Shown here piece by piece: positions 27,881-37,657 of a stretch of 54,889 nucleotides of DNA (positions are counted from its first letter, which is position 1; every line of letters starts with the position of its first letter). Below the pieces are notes generated by a model. The model did no database searches. It was not told the DNA's origin and worked only from the letters and a program-made list of their open reading frames with translations. The position numbers and the translations under genes were made by a program. This DNA comes from Nocardiopsis trehalosi NBRC 14201 (GTDB lineage: Bacteria > Actinomycetota > Actinomycetes > Streptosporangiales > Streptosporangiaceae). The stretch covers positions 1-54,889 of the forward strand of contig NZ_BCRK01000018.1 of assembly GCF_001552555.1 (NCBI RefSeq). The letters are read 5' to 3'.

Positions 27881-29491
27881 GTGCTGCCGACCCTCGCCGA
27901 CGTGCTCGCACTCCCCGCCGTCCAGCGCGCGCGCCCGAAGGTCGTGGTGGGCGCCGACCGCCTCGGCGTGGCCGTGCGGTGGGTGCACATCGCCGAGGTC
28001 ACCGACCTCGCCCACCTGCTGCGCGGCGGCGAACTCGTGCTCACCACGGGGATCGCCATGCCCGACGACCCCGCCGCGCTGCGCCGCTACGTCGACGACC
28101 TCGCCTCGGCGGGGGTCAGCGGCATCGCGGTCGAGCTGGGCCGCAAGTACGCCACCGACCTGCCCGCCGCGCTGCTCGACGCCGCGCGCGACGCCGGGGT
28201 GCCGGTGGTCTCCCTGGAGCGCGAGGCGCGGTTCGTGGAGATCACCGAGGCCGTGCACGTGCGCGTGGTCAACCGGCAGCTGGAGGAGCTGCGCGAGTCC
28301 GAGCGGCTGCACGAGGTGTTCACCCGGCTCTCCGTCGAGGGCGCGCGCCCCGCGCGGGTGCTGGAGGAGGTCGCCCGGCTGTCCGGCTGCCCCGTGGTGC
28401 TGGAGAACCTCACCCACCAGGTGCTGGCGTGCGACCTCAACGGCGAGGAGCCCGGCACGCTGCTCGCCGCGTGGGAGGCCCGCTCGCGCGGGGTGCCCGC
28501 GGTCCCGCGCACCGTCCACGACCCGGCCACCGGGTGGCTGGCCACCATGGTCGGCGCGCGCGGGCAGGACTGGGGGCGGCTCATCCTCATCTGCGGCGCC
28601 GCCCCGGCCCCGCGCCAGACCATGCTGGTCGAGCGCGCGGCCACCACGCTGGCGCTGGTCCGGCTGCTGGAGCGCCACCAGGAGAGCCTGGAGCGGCAGA
28701 CCCACCGCACGATCATCGCGGGCATCCTCGACCGCGCCTACTCCGACCCCGAGGAGGCGCTGGTGCGGGCCGGCGCCGTCGGCGTCCCGCTGAGCGGGCG
28801 CACGCTCATCGGCCTGGTGCTGCGGCTCGGCGAGGGCGGCACCGGCCTCGCCGCCCAGGCCCGGTTGGCCGACAGCGCCGAGGGCGTCGCCCGCGCCTGC
28901 CGCGAGCTGCGGCTGCCCGCGCTGGTGGGGTCGGTCGACGACCTGCGGGTGGGGGTGCTCCTGGCGCTGCCGCCGCGCGAGGGCGCCGACGGCTGCCTGC
29001 ACCGGCTGGCCGAACGGGTCCGCGAGCGGATCGGCGCCGGGCCGGTGCTCGCCGTGGGGTCGCCGACCGACGACATCCGCCAGGTGCGGCGGTCGTTCCT
29101 GGAGGCGCGGCAGGTCGCCGACGTCGCCGTGCACCAGGCCGACGACCGCCCGTTCTACCGCCTGCCCGACCTGCACCTGCGCGGCCTGCTGCACCTGTTC
29201 CGCGACGACGAGCGGCTGCAGACCTACGTCGAGCGCGAGGTCGGCCCGCTGCTGGCCTACGACGCCCGGCACGGCACCGACCTCACCGAGATGCTGCGCT
29301 GCTACCTGGGCGCCGGGCGGAACAAGGCGCTGGCGGCGGCCAACGCCCACCTGTCGCGGCCGGCGTTCTACGAGCGGCTGCGCCGGATCTCGCACGTCCT
29401 CGGCTCCGACCTCGACTCCATCGAGACCTGCCTGTCGCTGCACGTGGCGCTGCTGTCGCTCGACTCGGTGCGCGACCGGCTCCCCCGCTGA
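27881..29491 (+). CDS. PucR-family regulator of the aminotransferase-mmsA unit
   Basis: This 536-residue regulator has an N-terminal PucR domain (VRWVHIAEVTDLAHLLRGGELVLTTG), a predicted helical linker (QLEELRESERLHEVF), a GGDEF-like/CdaR middle part and a C-terminal helix-turn-helix region (AAANAHLSRPAFYERLRRISHVLG). It is divergent from the class-III aminotransferase, whose promoter it probably controls. The GTG start seems to be leaderless. It is homologous to the pucR gene beside gabT, sharing the same sensor motif. Confidence 0.9.
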   Translation: MLPTLADVLALPAVQRARPKVVVGADRLGVAVRWVHIAEVTDLAHLLRGGELVLTTGIAMPDDPAALRRYVDDLASAGVSGIAVELGRKYATDLPAALLDAARDAGVPVVSLEREARFVEITEAVHVRVVNRQLEELRESERLHEVFTRLSVEGARPARVLEEVARLSGCPVVLENLTHQVLACDLNGEEPGTLLAAWEARSRGVPAVPRTVHDPATGWLATMVGARGQDWGRLILICGAAPAPRQTMLVERAATTLALVRLLERHQESLERQTHRTIIAGILDRAYSDPEEALVRAGAVGVPLSGRTLIGLVLRLGEGGTGLAAQARLADSAEGVARACRELRLPALVGSVDDLRVGVLLALPPREGADGCLHRLAERVRERIGAGPVLAVGSPTDDIRQVRRSFLEARQVADVAVHQADDRPFYRLPDLHLRGLLHLFRDDERLQTYVEREVGPLLAYDARHGTDLTEMLRCYLGAGRNKALAAANAHLSRPAFYERLRRISHVLGSDLDSIETCLSLHVALLSLDSVRDRLPR

Positions 29492-29500
29492 GCGGCCCGC

Positions 29501-29968
29501 CTAGACGATCGCCATGGCCACGCCGGGGGCGTAGACCAGCAGCAGGAACCGCGCGGTGCGGGTGACCATGGTGACGGCGAGGAACGCCGACAGCGGCATG
29601 CGCACCGTCCCCGCCAGCACGCTGACCACCATGAACGGCGGGATGCTGGAGAACGAGCTGATCCCCACCAGCCCCGCCGTCCACAGCGGGCGGCCCTGGG
29701 CCCGCGCGCGCAGCCGCTCGGCGCGCTCGGTCCACTTGCCGCCCTTCTCGGCCCGGCGGGCGAGCCACGGCAGGTTCAGCGCGCCGCGCCCGAGGTAGTA
29801 GTAGGCGACCTTGCCGAGGGTCTGGCCGGCGCCCGCCCCCACCGCCATGGCGAACAGCGCCCCGTCGGCGGTGAGCGCCGCGGCGCCCACCAGGTACACC
29901 TCGACGTTGAGCACGGGCACCAGCGCCGACACCAGGCCGAACAGCGCGGCCAGCGCGGTCTCCGTCAC
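29501..29968 (-). CDS. Small VTT/SNARE-associated (DedA-like) membrane protein
   Basis: This 155-residue membrane protein has a short form of the VTT fold: an N-terminal re-entrant-like stretch (ALFGLVSALVPVLNVEVYLVGAAAL), GAGAGQTLGKVAYYYLGRGAL, and ISSFSSIPPFMVVSVLAGTVRM. DedA-family proteins are lipid flippases; the short YqaA-like members are not well understood. The GTG start has GGGAG 6 nt upstream, and it lies 28 bp after rlmN, probably in the same transcript. Confidence 0.85.
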   Translation of the reverse strand: MTETALAALFGLVSALVPVLNVEVYLVGAAALTADGALFAMAVGAGAGQTLGKVAYYYLGRGALNLPWLARRAEKGGKWTERAERLRARAQGRPLWTAGLVGISSFSSIPPFMVVSVLAGTVRMPLSAFLAVTMVTRTARFLLLVYAPGVAMAIV

Positions 29969-29996
29969 GTGCGGCTCCCGGTGGGCGAGGGCGCGG

Positions 29997-31094
29997 CTAG
30001 TTCTCGGCGGCGGCGAGCTGCCCGCAGGCGCCGTCGATCTCCTGGCCGCGGGTGTCGCGGACGGTGACCGGGACCCCGTGCGACTCCAGCACGCGGACGA
30101 ACTCGCGCTCGTCCTCGGGCCGCGACGCGGTCCACTTGGAGCCGGGCGTGGGGTTGAGCGGGATGAGGTTGACGTGCACCAGGTGGCCGCGGAGCAGCCG
30201 GCCGAGGAGGTCGGCGCGCCACGCCTGGTCGTTGATGTCGCGGATGAGCGCGTACTCGATGGACACCCGGCGGCCGGTGGTGCCGGCGTAGCGCCAGGCG
30301 GCGTCGAGCACCTCGTCGATCTTCCACCGGTTGTTCACCGGGACCAGCTCGTCGCGCAGCTCGTCGTCGGGGGCGTGCAGCGAGATGGCCAGGCGCACCT
30401 GCATGCGCTCGGCGATGAGCTTGTCGATGGCCGGCACCAGGCCGACGGTGGAGACCGTGACGCCCCGCTGGGAGATGCCGAGGCCCTGCGGGACGGGGTC
30501 GGTCATGCGGCGCACGGAGTCGAGCACCCGCCGGTAGTTGGCCATCGGCTCGCCCATGCCCATGAACACGATGTTGCTGATGCGCCCGGGGCCGCCGGCG
30601 ACCTCGCCGCGCGCGAGGTCGCGGGCGACCGCCACGACCTGGTCGACGATCTCACCGGTGGAGAGGTTGCGGGTGAGGCCGTTCTGGCCGGTGGCGCAGA
30701 ACGGGCAGTTCATGCCGCAGCCGGCCTGTGAGGAGACGCACAGGGTGGCGCGGTCGGGGTAGCGCATGAGGACGGACTCGAACAGCACGCCGTCGAACGC
30801 CCGCCACAGGGTCTTGCGGGTCATGCCGTTGTCGCAGGTGATGTGGCGGACCGGGGTGAGCAGCGGCGGCAGCAGCGCCGCGCCGAGCCGCTCGCGGGAG
30901 GCCGCCGGCAGGTCGGTCATCGCGGCGGTGTCGGACTCCAGGTGCCCGAAGTAGTGCTGGGCGAGCTGCTTGGCCCGGAACGGCTTCTCGCCGAGGTCGG
31001 CGACGACGGCACCGCGTTCGTCGGGGCTGAGGTCGGCGAGGTGGCGGGGGGGCTTGGCGCGCCGCGGCGCGGCGAAGGTGAGCTCGGCAGGCAT
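29997..31094 (-). CDS. rlmN: 23S rRNA (adenine2503-C2)-methyltransferase RlmN
   Basis: This 365-residue radical-SAM methyltransferase modifies A2503 of 23S rRNA and possibly A37 of some tRNAs. The [4Fe-4S] motif is CGMNCPFC; the SAM site is [15 protein letters not shown]; the C-terminal catalytic cysteine sits in [12 protein letters not shown], and the methylated cysteine is likely the last one in that block. It normally follows cdsA in actinomycetes; here a SUFU gene and a small membrane gene interrupt that order. Confidence 0.96.
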   Translation of the reverse strand: MPAELTFAAPRRAKPPRHLADLSPDERGAVVADLGEKPFRAKQLAQHYFGHLESDTAAMTDLPAASRERLGAALLPPLLTPVRHITCDNGMTRKTLWRAFDGVLFESVLMRYPDRATLCVSSQAGCGMNCPFCATGQNGLTRNLSTGEIVDQVVAVARDLARGEVAGGPGRISNIVFMGMGEPMANYRRVLDSVRRMTDPVPQGLGISQRGVTVSTVGLVPAIDKLIAERMQVRLAISLHAPDDELRDELVPVNNRWKIDEVLDAAWRYAGTTGRRVSIEYALIRDINDQAWRADLLGRLLRGHLVHVNLIPLNPTPGSKWTASRPEDEREFVRVLESHGVPVTVRDTRGQEIDGACGQLAAAEN

Positions 31095-31274
31095 GGCGTC
31101 CAACGTTGAGGTGAGCGGGGGCGGCGCGGGGACGGCGATGCGCGGTACTTTGGGCCTTGTACGGCCTTTCGCGATTTCCCACCGCGGTGCCACCCTTGGG
31201 GCACTACGGTTCATACTATGCGGCGCCCGGACACCGGCGCGCGGACGACGCCGGACCGACGACAAGGAGGGCAG

Positions 31275-32363
31275 GTGGCAGGAGCGCAGGTCCTCCTCGA
31301 CCAGTTCAGCCCGTACCGCAGCCGCCGCGTCGTCGTCGAGTACGACTCCCGAACCACGGCCGCCTACCTGCTCGACGCCCGCGGCGCCATCCGCGTCCCC
31401 GTGTGGCTGGCCAACCACGGCATGGCCCCCGACACCGGCGACCCCAGCGGCCTGTACGAGGGCGAGGCCCCGCTCATGCCCGCCGCTCACACCAAGCACC
31501 CCCAGGGCCGCGCCCCCTTCGACGCCGACCGGCTGCGCGCGGTCTGGTTCGAGGAGGGCGACGGCGTGGCCCTGCTCGACGACGACGGCCTGCTCGCCAT
31601 CATCCCCGGCTGGGCCGAGGCCGACAGCGGGCTCCCGGGCTACGCGCGCGAGGCCATCGGGCGCAGCCCCTACGCCTGGGCGCTCGACCCGGTCGCCGCC
31701 CAGCTGTGGCCGCGCGTGGTGCACGCCGAGGCGTACTGGGACTGGCGGTCCTCCCCCAGCGCGTGGCGCAGCGTGCAGCGGACCGTGTTCAACCACCTCA
31801 CCCGCACCGTGGGACCGGCCGGCCACTACTGGGACGTCTCCGACGGCCACGCCCCGCTGATCCGCGTCTCGGAGCGCCCGCCCACCGCCGACCGCCCCTA
31901 CACCGTGCTGAGCACGGTGGGCATGTGCGGCCAGCGGATGCCCACGCTCGACCGGTACATGGCCGACACCTCCGCCTACGCCCGCGTGGAGCTGGCCCTG
32001 GCCACCACCACCCCGGCGCACGTGGCGGCCCGGATCTTCCGCTGGATCGGGGCGTTCCCGTGGCGGGCGGTCACCTGGTTCGGCGCCGGGCACAGCGTGA
32101 AGTGGCTCGACAACCCCGAGGACGCCGCCATGCGCGGCGGCAACTCGGCGGTGCTGCTGGTGTCCGACCCGGCGGCGCTGCCCGGCGCCGAGGGCCACCT
32201 GCCGCCCGACACCTCCGGCCTGACCTTCCACGGCGACCCGGTGTCGTGGCTGTGGATCGTGCCCATCACCCGCCCCGAGCACCTGTTCGCCAAGGAGCAC
32301 GACTCCGCCACCCTGATCGACAAGCTCGCCGCCGAGGGCCGCGGCTGGGTGCTCGGCGGCTGA
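31275..32363 (+). CDS. Suppressor-of-fused (SUFU) domain protein
   Basis: This 362-residue protein has a C-terminal region of about 200 residues resembling the SUFU domain: [63 protein letters not shown]. In animals SUFU binds Gli; bacterial members occur next to many systems including toxin immunity, but their function is largely open. The N-terminal part is an actinomycete-specific extension. GTG 31275 is chosen since AAGGAGG lies just upstream; ATG 31218 is the alternative. No toxin gene is adjacent. Confidence 0.75.
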   Translation: MAGAQVLLDQFSPYRSRRVVVEYDSRTTAAYLLDARGAIRVPVWLANHGMAPDTGDPSGLYEGEAPLMPAAHTKHPQGRAPFDADRLRAVWFEEGDGVALLDDDGLLAIIPGWAEADSGLPGYAREAIGRSPYAWALDPVAAQLWPRVVHAEAYWDWRSSPSAWRSVQRTVFNHLTRTVGPAGHYWDVSDGHAPLIRVSERPPTADRPYTVLSTVGMCGQRMPTLDRYMADTSAYARVELALATTTPAHVAARIFRWIGAFPWRAVTWFGAGHSVKWLDNPEDAAMRGGNSAVLLVSDPAALPGAEGHLPPDTSGLTFHGDPVSWLWIVPITRPEHLFAKEHDSATLIDKLAAEGRGWVLGG

Positions 32364-32411
32364 CCGCGCCCGGCCGCGCGCCGCCCTCCTCCCCACCCCC
32401 GGAGGCCCGCC

Positions 32412-32690
32412 GTGTCCGACACCGCCGCCCTGGCGCACACCCTGCTCACCGCCCTGTTCGGTACGGCGGCCGCCGGATACCTGGTGCTCGCCGTCCGGCC
32501 GCGCCTGGGCTGGGACCTCACCAGATGGCGCTACCGCGACCCGGCCGCCGTGGAGCCGAGCAGGGCCGTGTTCGCGCTGCGGCGGGCGCGGTCGGTCGTC
32601 CTGTGCTGCGTGATGGCCGCGGCGGCGGTCGCCCTGGGGACCGCGCGGGCCGAGTTCGTCGGCGCCTTGTCGGCGCTGTCCGCCCTGTGA
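32412..32690 (+). CDS. Small two-helix membrane protein
   Basis: This 92-residue protein starts at GTG with GGAGG 6 nt upstream. It has two hydrophobic segments ([19 protein letters not shown] and [18 protein letters not shown]) joined by a cytoplasmic loop, [20 protein letters not shown], in which the RWRYRDPxxxEPS block recurs in small actinomycete membrane proteins. Function unknown. It is 48 bp after the SUFU gene and likely co-transcribed with it. Confidence 0.75.
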   Translation: MSDTAALAHTLLTALFGTAAAGYLVLAVRPRLGWDLTRWRYRDPAAVEPSRAVFALRRARSVVLCCVMAAAAVALGTARAEFVGALSALSAL

Positions 32691-32766
32691 GGCGCGGTGC
32701 GCGGCCGCGGGGCGCGCGCGCCGGAGCGGGGGTGGCGGCGGGCCGGCGGGTGCCGCCGGCCCGGGG

Positions 32767-33858
32767 TCACGGCACCAGCAGGGTCAGCACCACCCACGAC
32801 ACCGGCCCGCCGATGAGCAGGGAGTCGACCCGGTCGAGCAGGCCGCCGTGCCCCGGCATGAACCGGCCCATGTCCTTCAGGCCGAGGTCGCGCTTTGTCA
32901 GCGACTCGATGAGGTCGCCCACGGTGGCGGCCAGCACCACCGCCACGCCGAGGACCAGGCCCGCCCAGATCGGACCGTCGAGCATGAGGTCGACGGTGAC
33001 CGCCCCCGTGATCATGCACGCCAGCACCGACCCGCCGAAGCCCTCCCACGTCTTGTTCGGGCTGATGACCGGCGCCATGCGGTGCCGGCCCATGGTGATC
33101 CCGGCGAAGTACCCGCCGATGTCGCTGCTGATGGTGACGAGGATGAACGCGACCAGCCGCTCCTGGCCGTCGCCGGGGGTGGCGATGAGCAGCTGCCAGG
33201 TCCCCAGCAGGAACGGCAGGTACACCAGCGCGAACATGCTCGCCCCGGCGTCGCGCACGTAGCCGTCGGCGCCGTCGCGCAGCCGCCACGACAGCGCGAC
33301 GATCCCGGTCAGCGCGGTGGCCCCCACCAGCCACGGCGCGCCCCCGAGGTAGGCGCACGCCTGCATGGCGATGCCGCCGACGAGCAGCGGGGGCAGCGCG
33401 ACGCGGGCGCCCCGCAGGGCGACCGCGCGCTTGAACTCGCGCAGCCCCAGCAGCACGGCGGCGGAGGTGATGGCGATGAACACCGCCGGGAACGGGTAGA
33501 TCGACACGAACACGAGGGCGCCCAGCGCCACCCCGCTCGCGATCGCCAGCGGCAGGTTGCGGCCCGCGCGGACCGGTTCGCCGTTGGGCTTGGTCAGCAC
33601 GAACCGCCGGTCGCCGGGCTCGCCGCCGGCCGGCGCCCCCGGCGCGTGCGCGCCGTTGAGCGACGCGTCGGCGACACCGTTGAGGGCGCCGTTCGGCGCG
33701 GCGTCCGCAGCGGGCCCGGCGGGGTCGCCTGACGCGCCCGCGCCGGGGGCGGCGGGGCCGGTGGGGGGCGCCGGAGCCGGGGGCGGGTCGGCGGCGGGCG
33801 GGCCGGCGGCCGACCCGCGGTCGTCCCTCCGCTCGGATCCGGGCTCGGAAAGCGACAC
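32767..33858 (-). CDS. cdsA: Phosphatidate cytidylyltransferase
   Basis: This 363-residue membrane enzyme makes CDP-diacylglycerol from phosphatidic acid and CTP. Signature: [28 protein letters not shown]. About eight membrane helices follow a Pro/Ala/Gly-rich cytoplasmic tail of about 85 residues that holds small repeats (ALNGVAD, SLNGAHA). The GTG start lies 4 bp after the frr stop, so it is in the pyrH-frr-cdsA unit. Confidence 0.95.
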   Translation of the reverse strand: MSLSEPGSERRDDRGSAAGPPAADPPPAPAPPTGPAAPGAGASGDPAGPAADAAPNGALNGVADASLNGAHAPGAPAGGEPGDRRFVLTKPNGEPVRAGRNLPLAIASGVALGALVFVSIYPFPAVFIAITSAAVLLGLREFKRAVALRGARVALPPLLVGGIAMQACAYLGGAPWLVGATALTGIVALSWRLRDGADGYVRDAGASMFALVYLPFLLGTWQLLIATPGDGQERLVAFILVTISSDIGGYFAGITMGRHRMAPVISPNKTWEGFGGSVLACMITGAVTVDLMLDGPIWAGLVLGVAVVLAATVGDLIESLTKRDLGLKDMGRFMPGHGGLLDRVDSLLIGGPVSWVVLTLLVP

Positions 33859-33862
33859 AGAC

Positions 33863-34420
33863 CTAGACCTCGAGCAGTTCGGATTCCTTGTGCTTCAGCA
33901 GTTCGTCGATCTGCCCGACGTACTTCTGGGTGAGCTCGTCGAGCTCCTCCTGGGCGCGGCGGCCCTCGTCCTCGCCGATCTCGCCGCCCTTGACGGCCTT
34001 GTCGAGGGCGTCCTTGCCGTGCCGGCGCACGTTGCGGATGGAGACCTTGCCGTCCTCGGCCTTGGTCCGCACCACCTTGACGTACTCGCGGCGGCGCTCC
34101 TCGGACAGGTCGGGGAAGACGACGCGGATGACGTTGCCGTCGTTCGCGGGGTTCACCCCGAGGTCGCTCTCGCGGATGGCCTTCTCGATGGCCTGCGCGG
34201 AGCCGCGGTCGAAGGGCGACACGACGACCATGCGCGGCTCGGGGACGGAGAACGACGCGAGCTGGTTGATGGGGGTGGGGGCGCCGTAGTAGTCCGCCAC
34301 GATCTTGTTGAACGTCGCGGGTCCCGGCCGTCCGGTGCGGATCGCGGCGAAGTCCTCCTTCGCGACCACGACGGCCTTCTCCATCTTCTCCTCGGCTTCG
34401 AGGAGTGTCTCTTCGATCAT
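33863..34420 (-). CDS. frr: Ribosome recycling factor
   Basis: This 185-residue protein splits post-termination ribosomes with EF-G. Family blocks: [60 protein letters not shown]. Normal length. It lies between pyrH (49 bp upstream) and cdsA (4 bp downstream). Confidence 0.97.
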   Translation of the reverse strand: MIEETLLEAEEKMEKAVVVAKEDFAAIRTGRPGPATFNKIVADYYGAPTPINQLASFSVPEPRMVVVSPFDRGSAQAIEKAIRESDLGVNPANDGNVIRVVFPDLSEERRREYVKVVRTKAEDGKVSIRNVRRHGKDALDKAVKGGEIGEDEGRRAQEELDELTQKYVGQIDELLKHKESELLEV

Positions 34421-34469
34421 TGGGGCTCCCGTGTGTCGCAGTGGTCCGTCTGTCCGAGGTGTGCGCGCG

Positions 34470-35237
34470 TCAGGTGGCGGTCGGGCCCACGATCGTGCCG
34501 ATCTTCTCGCCCCGCACGGCGCGGACGATGTTGCCCTGGCCCATGAGGTCGAAGACGACGATCGGGAGTCCGTTGTCCATGCACAGGCTCACCGCGGTGG
34601 CGTCCATGACCTTGAGGCCGCGGGTGAGCACTTCGTTGTAGCCCAGCCGGTCGAACCGGACCGCGTTGGGGTTGCGGTGCGGGTCGGAGTCGTAGACCCC
34701 GTCGACCTGCGTGCCCTTGAGGACGGCCTGCGCGCCGATCTCCAGGGCGCGCTGCGCCGCCGTGGTGTCGGTCGAGAAGAACGGGGCGCCCAGGCCGGCG
34801 CCGAAGATGACCACGCGGCCCTTCTCCAGGTGGCGCACGGCCCGGCGCGGGATGTACGCCTCGGCGACCTGGCTCATGTGGATGGCCGTCTGCACGCGGG
34901 TCTCGACGCCCAGGCGCTCCAGGAAGTCCTGGAGGGCGAGGCAGTTGATGACGGTGCCGAGCATGCCCATGTAGTCGGCGCGGCCGCGCTCCATGCCGCG
35001 CTCGGCCATGGCGGCGCCGCGGAACATGTTCCCGCCGCCCACGACGACGGCGACCTCGATGCCCTCCGATACGGCCGAGGCGACCGCCTCGGCGACGTAC
35101 TGGACGACTCCGGGGTCGATGCCCAGTTGCTCGCCTCCCGCGAAGGCTTCACCCGACAGTTTGAGAACGACGCGACGCCAGCTCGAATCATGCATGGCGG
35201 GGGCGTCTGCGGTGGTATGACCTTCGATCTCCGGCAC
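34470..35237 (-). CDS. pyrH: UMP kinase
   Basis: This 255-residue amino-acid-kinase-fold enzyme phosphorylates UMP to UDP. Marks: [57 protein letters not shown]. The GTG start has AAGGAGG 9 nt upstream, placing about 14 extra residues before the usual first strand. It is separated from tsf by a terminator-like hairpin, so it may have its own promoter. Confidence 0.96.
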   Translation of the reverse strand: MPEIEGHTTADAPAMHDSSWRRVVLKLSGEAFAGGEQLGIDPGVVQYVAEAVASAVSEGIEVAVVVGGGNMFRGAAMAERGMERGRADYMGMLGTVINCLALQDFLERLGVETRVQTAIHMSQVAEAYIPRRAVRHLEKGRVVIFGAGLGAPFFSTDTTAAQRALEIGAQAVLKGTQVDGVYDSDPHRNPNAVRFDRLGYNEVLTRGLKVMDATAVSLCMDNGLPIVVFDLMGQGNIVRAVRGEKIGTIVGPTAT

Positions 35238-35326
35238 GGCGCTCGGCCTCCTTCTGGTTCCCCCGAGTGGTACAACGGCGCGCGGTCGCCACCCGGGACC
35301 GGGCGGAACCGCGCCTTATCCACCGA

Positions 35327-35360
35327 AGGTGCCGGGGCGAGTACTCCTACCCCGGCACCT
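35327..35360 (-). terminator. Terminator between tsf and pyrH
   Basis: An 11-bp perfect stem (35327-35337 with 35350-35360) with a 12-nt loop lies 16 nt beyond the tsf stop codon. Confidence 0.75.
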
Positions 35361-35376
35361 CCATCATGTCAAAGGT

Positions 35377-36213
35377 CTACGACTGCCCGACCTTGAAGCG
35401 GACGAAACGACGCACGGTGACGCCGGCCTCGTCCACGACCTTCTGGATCGTCTTCTTGTTCTCCTTCACGAACGGCTGCCCCAGCAGGGTGGCGTCCTTG
35501 AAGAAGCCGTTGACGCGGCCCTCGATGATCTTGGGCAGGGCCTGCTCGGGCTTGCCCTCCTCGCGGGCGGTGGCCTCGGCGATGCGGCGCTCGTTCTCGA
35601 CGATGTCGGCGGGGACGTCGTCCTTGCCCACGTACTTGGGGGCGAGCGCGGCGATCTGCTGGGCGAGGTCGCGGCCGACCTCGGGGGCGGCCTTGTCCAG
35701 CTCGACCAGGACGCCCATGGTCGGGGGCAGGTCCGGGTCGGACTTGTGCATGTAGCTGGCGACGTAGGCGCCCTCGAAGCGGGCGAAGCGGCGCAGCTCC
35801 AGCTTCTCGCCGATGACGGCGCTGTTCTCCTCGATGACCTGGCGCACGGTCTTGCCGTCGGCGTACTCGCTGGCGAGCAGGGCGTCGACGTCGGCGGCCT
35901 CGCTGCGGGCGACGAAGTCGGCGATCTCACCGGCGAGCTGCTGGAACTTGTCGTTCTTGGCGACGAAGTCGGTCTCGCAGTTGATCTCGACGAGGGTGGC
36001 CGAGGTGTCGCCGTCCTGCTTGAGGACGACCAGGCCGTTGGCGGTGGTGCGCTCGGCGCGCTTACCGACGTCCTTGGCGCCCTTGACGCGCAGGAACTCG
36101 ACGGCCTTGTCGAAGTCGCCGTCGTTCTCCTCGAGCGCCTTCTTGCAGGCCATCATGCCGGCACCGGTCAGGTCGCGCAGCTTCTTGACGTCGGCGGCGG
36201 TGTAGTTCGCCAT
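35377..36213 (-). CDS. tsf: Elongation factor Ts
   Basis: This 278-residue guanine nucleotide exchange factor for EF-Tu has an N-terminal UBA-like helix pair and TDFVAKND. Marks: [31 protein letters not shown]. It is separated from rpsB by a 19-bp hairpin that may set a lower level of EF-Ts than S2. Confidence 0.97.
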   Translation of the reverse strand: MANYTAADVKKLRDLTGAGMMACKKALEENDGDFDKAVEFLRVKGAKDVGKRAERTTANGLVVLKQDGDTSATLVEINCETDFVAKNDKFQQLAGEIADFVARSEAADVDALLASEYADGKTVRQVIEENSAVIGEKLELRRFARFEGAYVASYMHKSDPDLPPTMGVLVELDKAAPEVGRDLAQQIAALAPKYVGKDDVPADIVENERRIAEATAREEGKPEQALPKIIEGRVNGFFKDATLLGQPFVKENKKTIQKVVDEAGVTVRRFVRFKVGQS

Positions 36214-36258
36214 AGTCTTCTCTGATTCCCTAGAAGTGGGTCGACGGGGTCTCCAAGG

Positions 36259-36299
36259 GGCCCTCCACGCGGGCGGCGGGGCCGCCCGCGTGGAGGGCC
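36259..36299 (-). terminator. Very strong hairpin between rpsB and tsf
   Basis: Positions 36259-36277 and 36281-36299 form a perfect 19-bp inverted repeat with a 3-nt loop, beginning 16 nt beyond the rpsB stop. There is no U-tract. It may end most rpsB transcripts or act as a processing/attenuation site between the two cistrons. Confidence 0.75.
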
Positions 36300-36315
36300 G
36301 GACACGGCCTTCGGC

Positions 36316-37272
36316 TCAGGCTTCCTTCGGAGCCTCGGCGTCGGCGGCCGGGGCCTCCTCGGCCGGAGCCTCGGCGGGGGCGTCCTCGGCCGGGGCGTCC
36401 TGCGCCTCGGCGGCGGGCGCCTCGCCCTCGGCGGCCGGGGCCTCCTCGGCCGGAGCCTCGGTGGCGGTGTCCTCGGCCGGGGCCTCGGCGGCGGCGTCCT
36501 CGGACTTGCCCTCGAGCAGCTCGCGCTCCCACTCGGCCAGGGGCTCGTCGGCGGCCTTCTCCTCGCCGGCGGAGGCGCCGGAGCGGGCCAGGAGGCCGTC
36601 GGCGACCGCGTCGGCGACCACGCGGGTCAGCAGGCTGACGCTGCGGATGGCGTCGTCGTTGCCCGGGATCGGGTAGTCGACCTCGTCGGGGTCGCAGTTG
36701 GTGTCGAGGATCGCCACCACCGGGATGTTCAGCTTGCGCGCCTCGCTGATCGCGATGTGCTCCTTCTTGGTGTCCACGATCCACACCGCGCTGGGCACGC
36801 GGGACATGTCGCGGATACCGCCGAGGGTGCGCTCCAGCTTCTCCTTCTCGCGGCGAAGGCCCAGCAGCTCCTTCTTGGTGAGACCGGAGGCGGCGACGTC
36901 GTCGAAGTCGATCTCCTCCAGCTCCTTGAGCCGCTGGAGCCGCTTGTGGACGGTCGAGAAGTTGGTGAGCATGCCGCCCAGCCAGCGCTGGTTCACGAAG
37001 GGCATGCCGACGCGGCGGGCCTGCTCGTCGATGGCCTCCTGCGCCTGCTTCTTGGTGCCGACGAAGAGGATGGTGCCGCCGTGGGCGACCGTCTCCTTGA
37101 CGAACTCGTAGGCGCGGTCGATGTACGCCAGCGACTTCTGCAGGTCGATGATGTAGATGCCGTTGCGCTCGGTGAAGATGAAGCGCTTCATCTTCGGGTT
37201 CCAGCGCCGCGTCTGGTGCCCGAAGTGGACGCCGCTCTCGAGGAGCTGGCGGATCGTCACGACTGTGGCCAT
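36316..37272 (-). CDS. rpsB: 30S ribosomal protein S2
   Basis: This 318-residue protein has a normal S2 body for about 255 residues ([79 protein letters not shown] in two blocks), then about 60 residues of Ala/Glu/Pro repeats such as [10 protein letters not shown]. The acidic tail is longer than that of E. coli. The start has AAGGAGG 8 nt upstream, and a GC hairpin lies immediately 5' of that site. Confidence 0.95.
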   Translation of the reverse strand: MATVVTIRQLLESGVHFGHQTRRWNPKMKRFIFTERNGIYIIDLQKSLAYIDRAYEFVKETVAHGGTILFVGTKKQAQEAIDEQARRVGMPFVNQRWLGGMLTNFSTVHKRLQRLKELEEIDFDDVAASGLTKKELLGLRREKEKLERTLGGIRDMSRVPSAVWIVDTKKEHIAISEARKLNIPVVAILDTNCDPDEVDYPIPGNDDAIRSVSLLTRVVADAVADGLLARSGASAGEEKAADEPLAEWERELLEGKSEDAAAEAPAEDTATEAPAEEAPAAEGEAPAAEAQDAPAEDAPAEAPAEEAPAADAEAPKEA

Positions 37273-37292
37273 GACCGGGTCCTCCTTGGTGC

Positions 37293-37310
37293 GGCGGGCC
37301 GGGGCCCGCC
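37293..37310 (-). promoter_or_regulatory. Hairpin beside the rpsB ribosome site
   Basis: GGCGGGCC and GGCCCGCC (37293-37300 and 37303-37310) form an 8-bp stem directly upstream of the AAGGAGG of rpsB. It may be part of an autoregulatory leader. Confidence 0.35.
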
Positions 37311-37435
37311 TCGGTTGTTCCTGACGCCCCGGCCGCTCCGCCGCACCACCGGAGGCGGTGCGGACCGTGAGAGCGGCCCTTCTGTGGAGAAGCACGAGGG
37401 CGTGCGTAGTAGTCGGCTCGCGTGAGCCACAGAAG

Positions 37436-37441
37436 ATTCTA
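37436..37441 (-). promoter_or_regulatory. rpsB promoter P2 (-10)
   Basis: TAGAAT on the minus strand matches the -10 consensus at five of six positions. No good -35 is visible. It would give a leader of about 160 nt. Confidence 0.45.
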
Positions 37442-37463
37442 GCCGTGATCGCGGGTCGGCGAA

Positions 37464-37493
37464 GCCATAGCGACCGCCGCCCAAACCTGTCAA
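37464..37493 (-). promoter_or_regulatory. rpsB promoter P1
   Basis: A consensus TTGACA (37493-37488) and TATGGC (37469-37464) are spaced by 18 bp. It would transcribe rpsB with a leader of about 185 nt. Confidence 0.65.
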
Positions 37494-37657
37494 GAACCCC
37501 ACCCGTCACCGACCCCTATCCCCCGACCCCACAACCGCCCCACACGTCCCGCCCACCCCGGGGTCCACCCGTCGCCCCGCACGCCCACGGTCCCGATCCG
37601 TCCACAGGCGGGGAATTCGCGTGGACGCGGGGACGGGCGGCCGCGCACGCTGGACGT

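Larger units (their letters stand above)
37273..37657. other. Intergenic region between rpsB and the M23 gene
   Basis: This 385-bp divergent region holds two rpsB promoters, a long structured rpsB leader including the pair CCGCACC...GGTGCGG near 37340-37365, and the upstream side of the M23 peptidase gene. I see no further gene. Confidence 0.6.
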
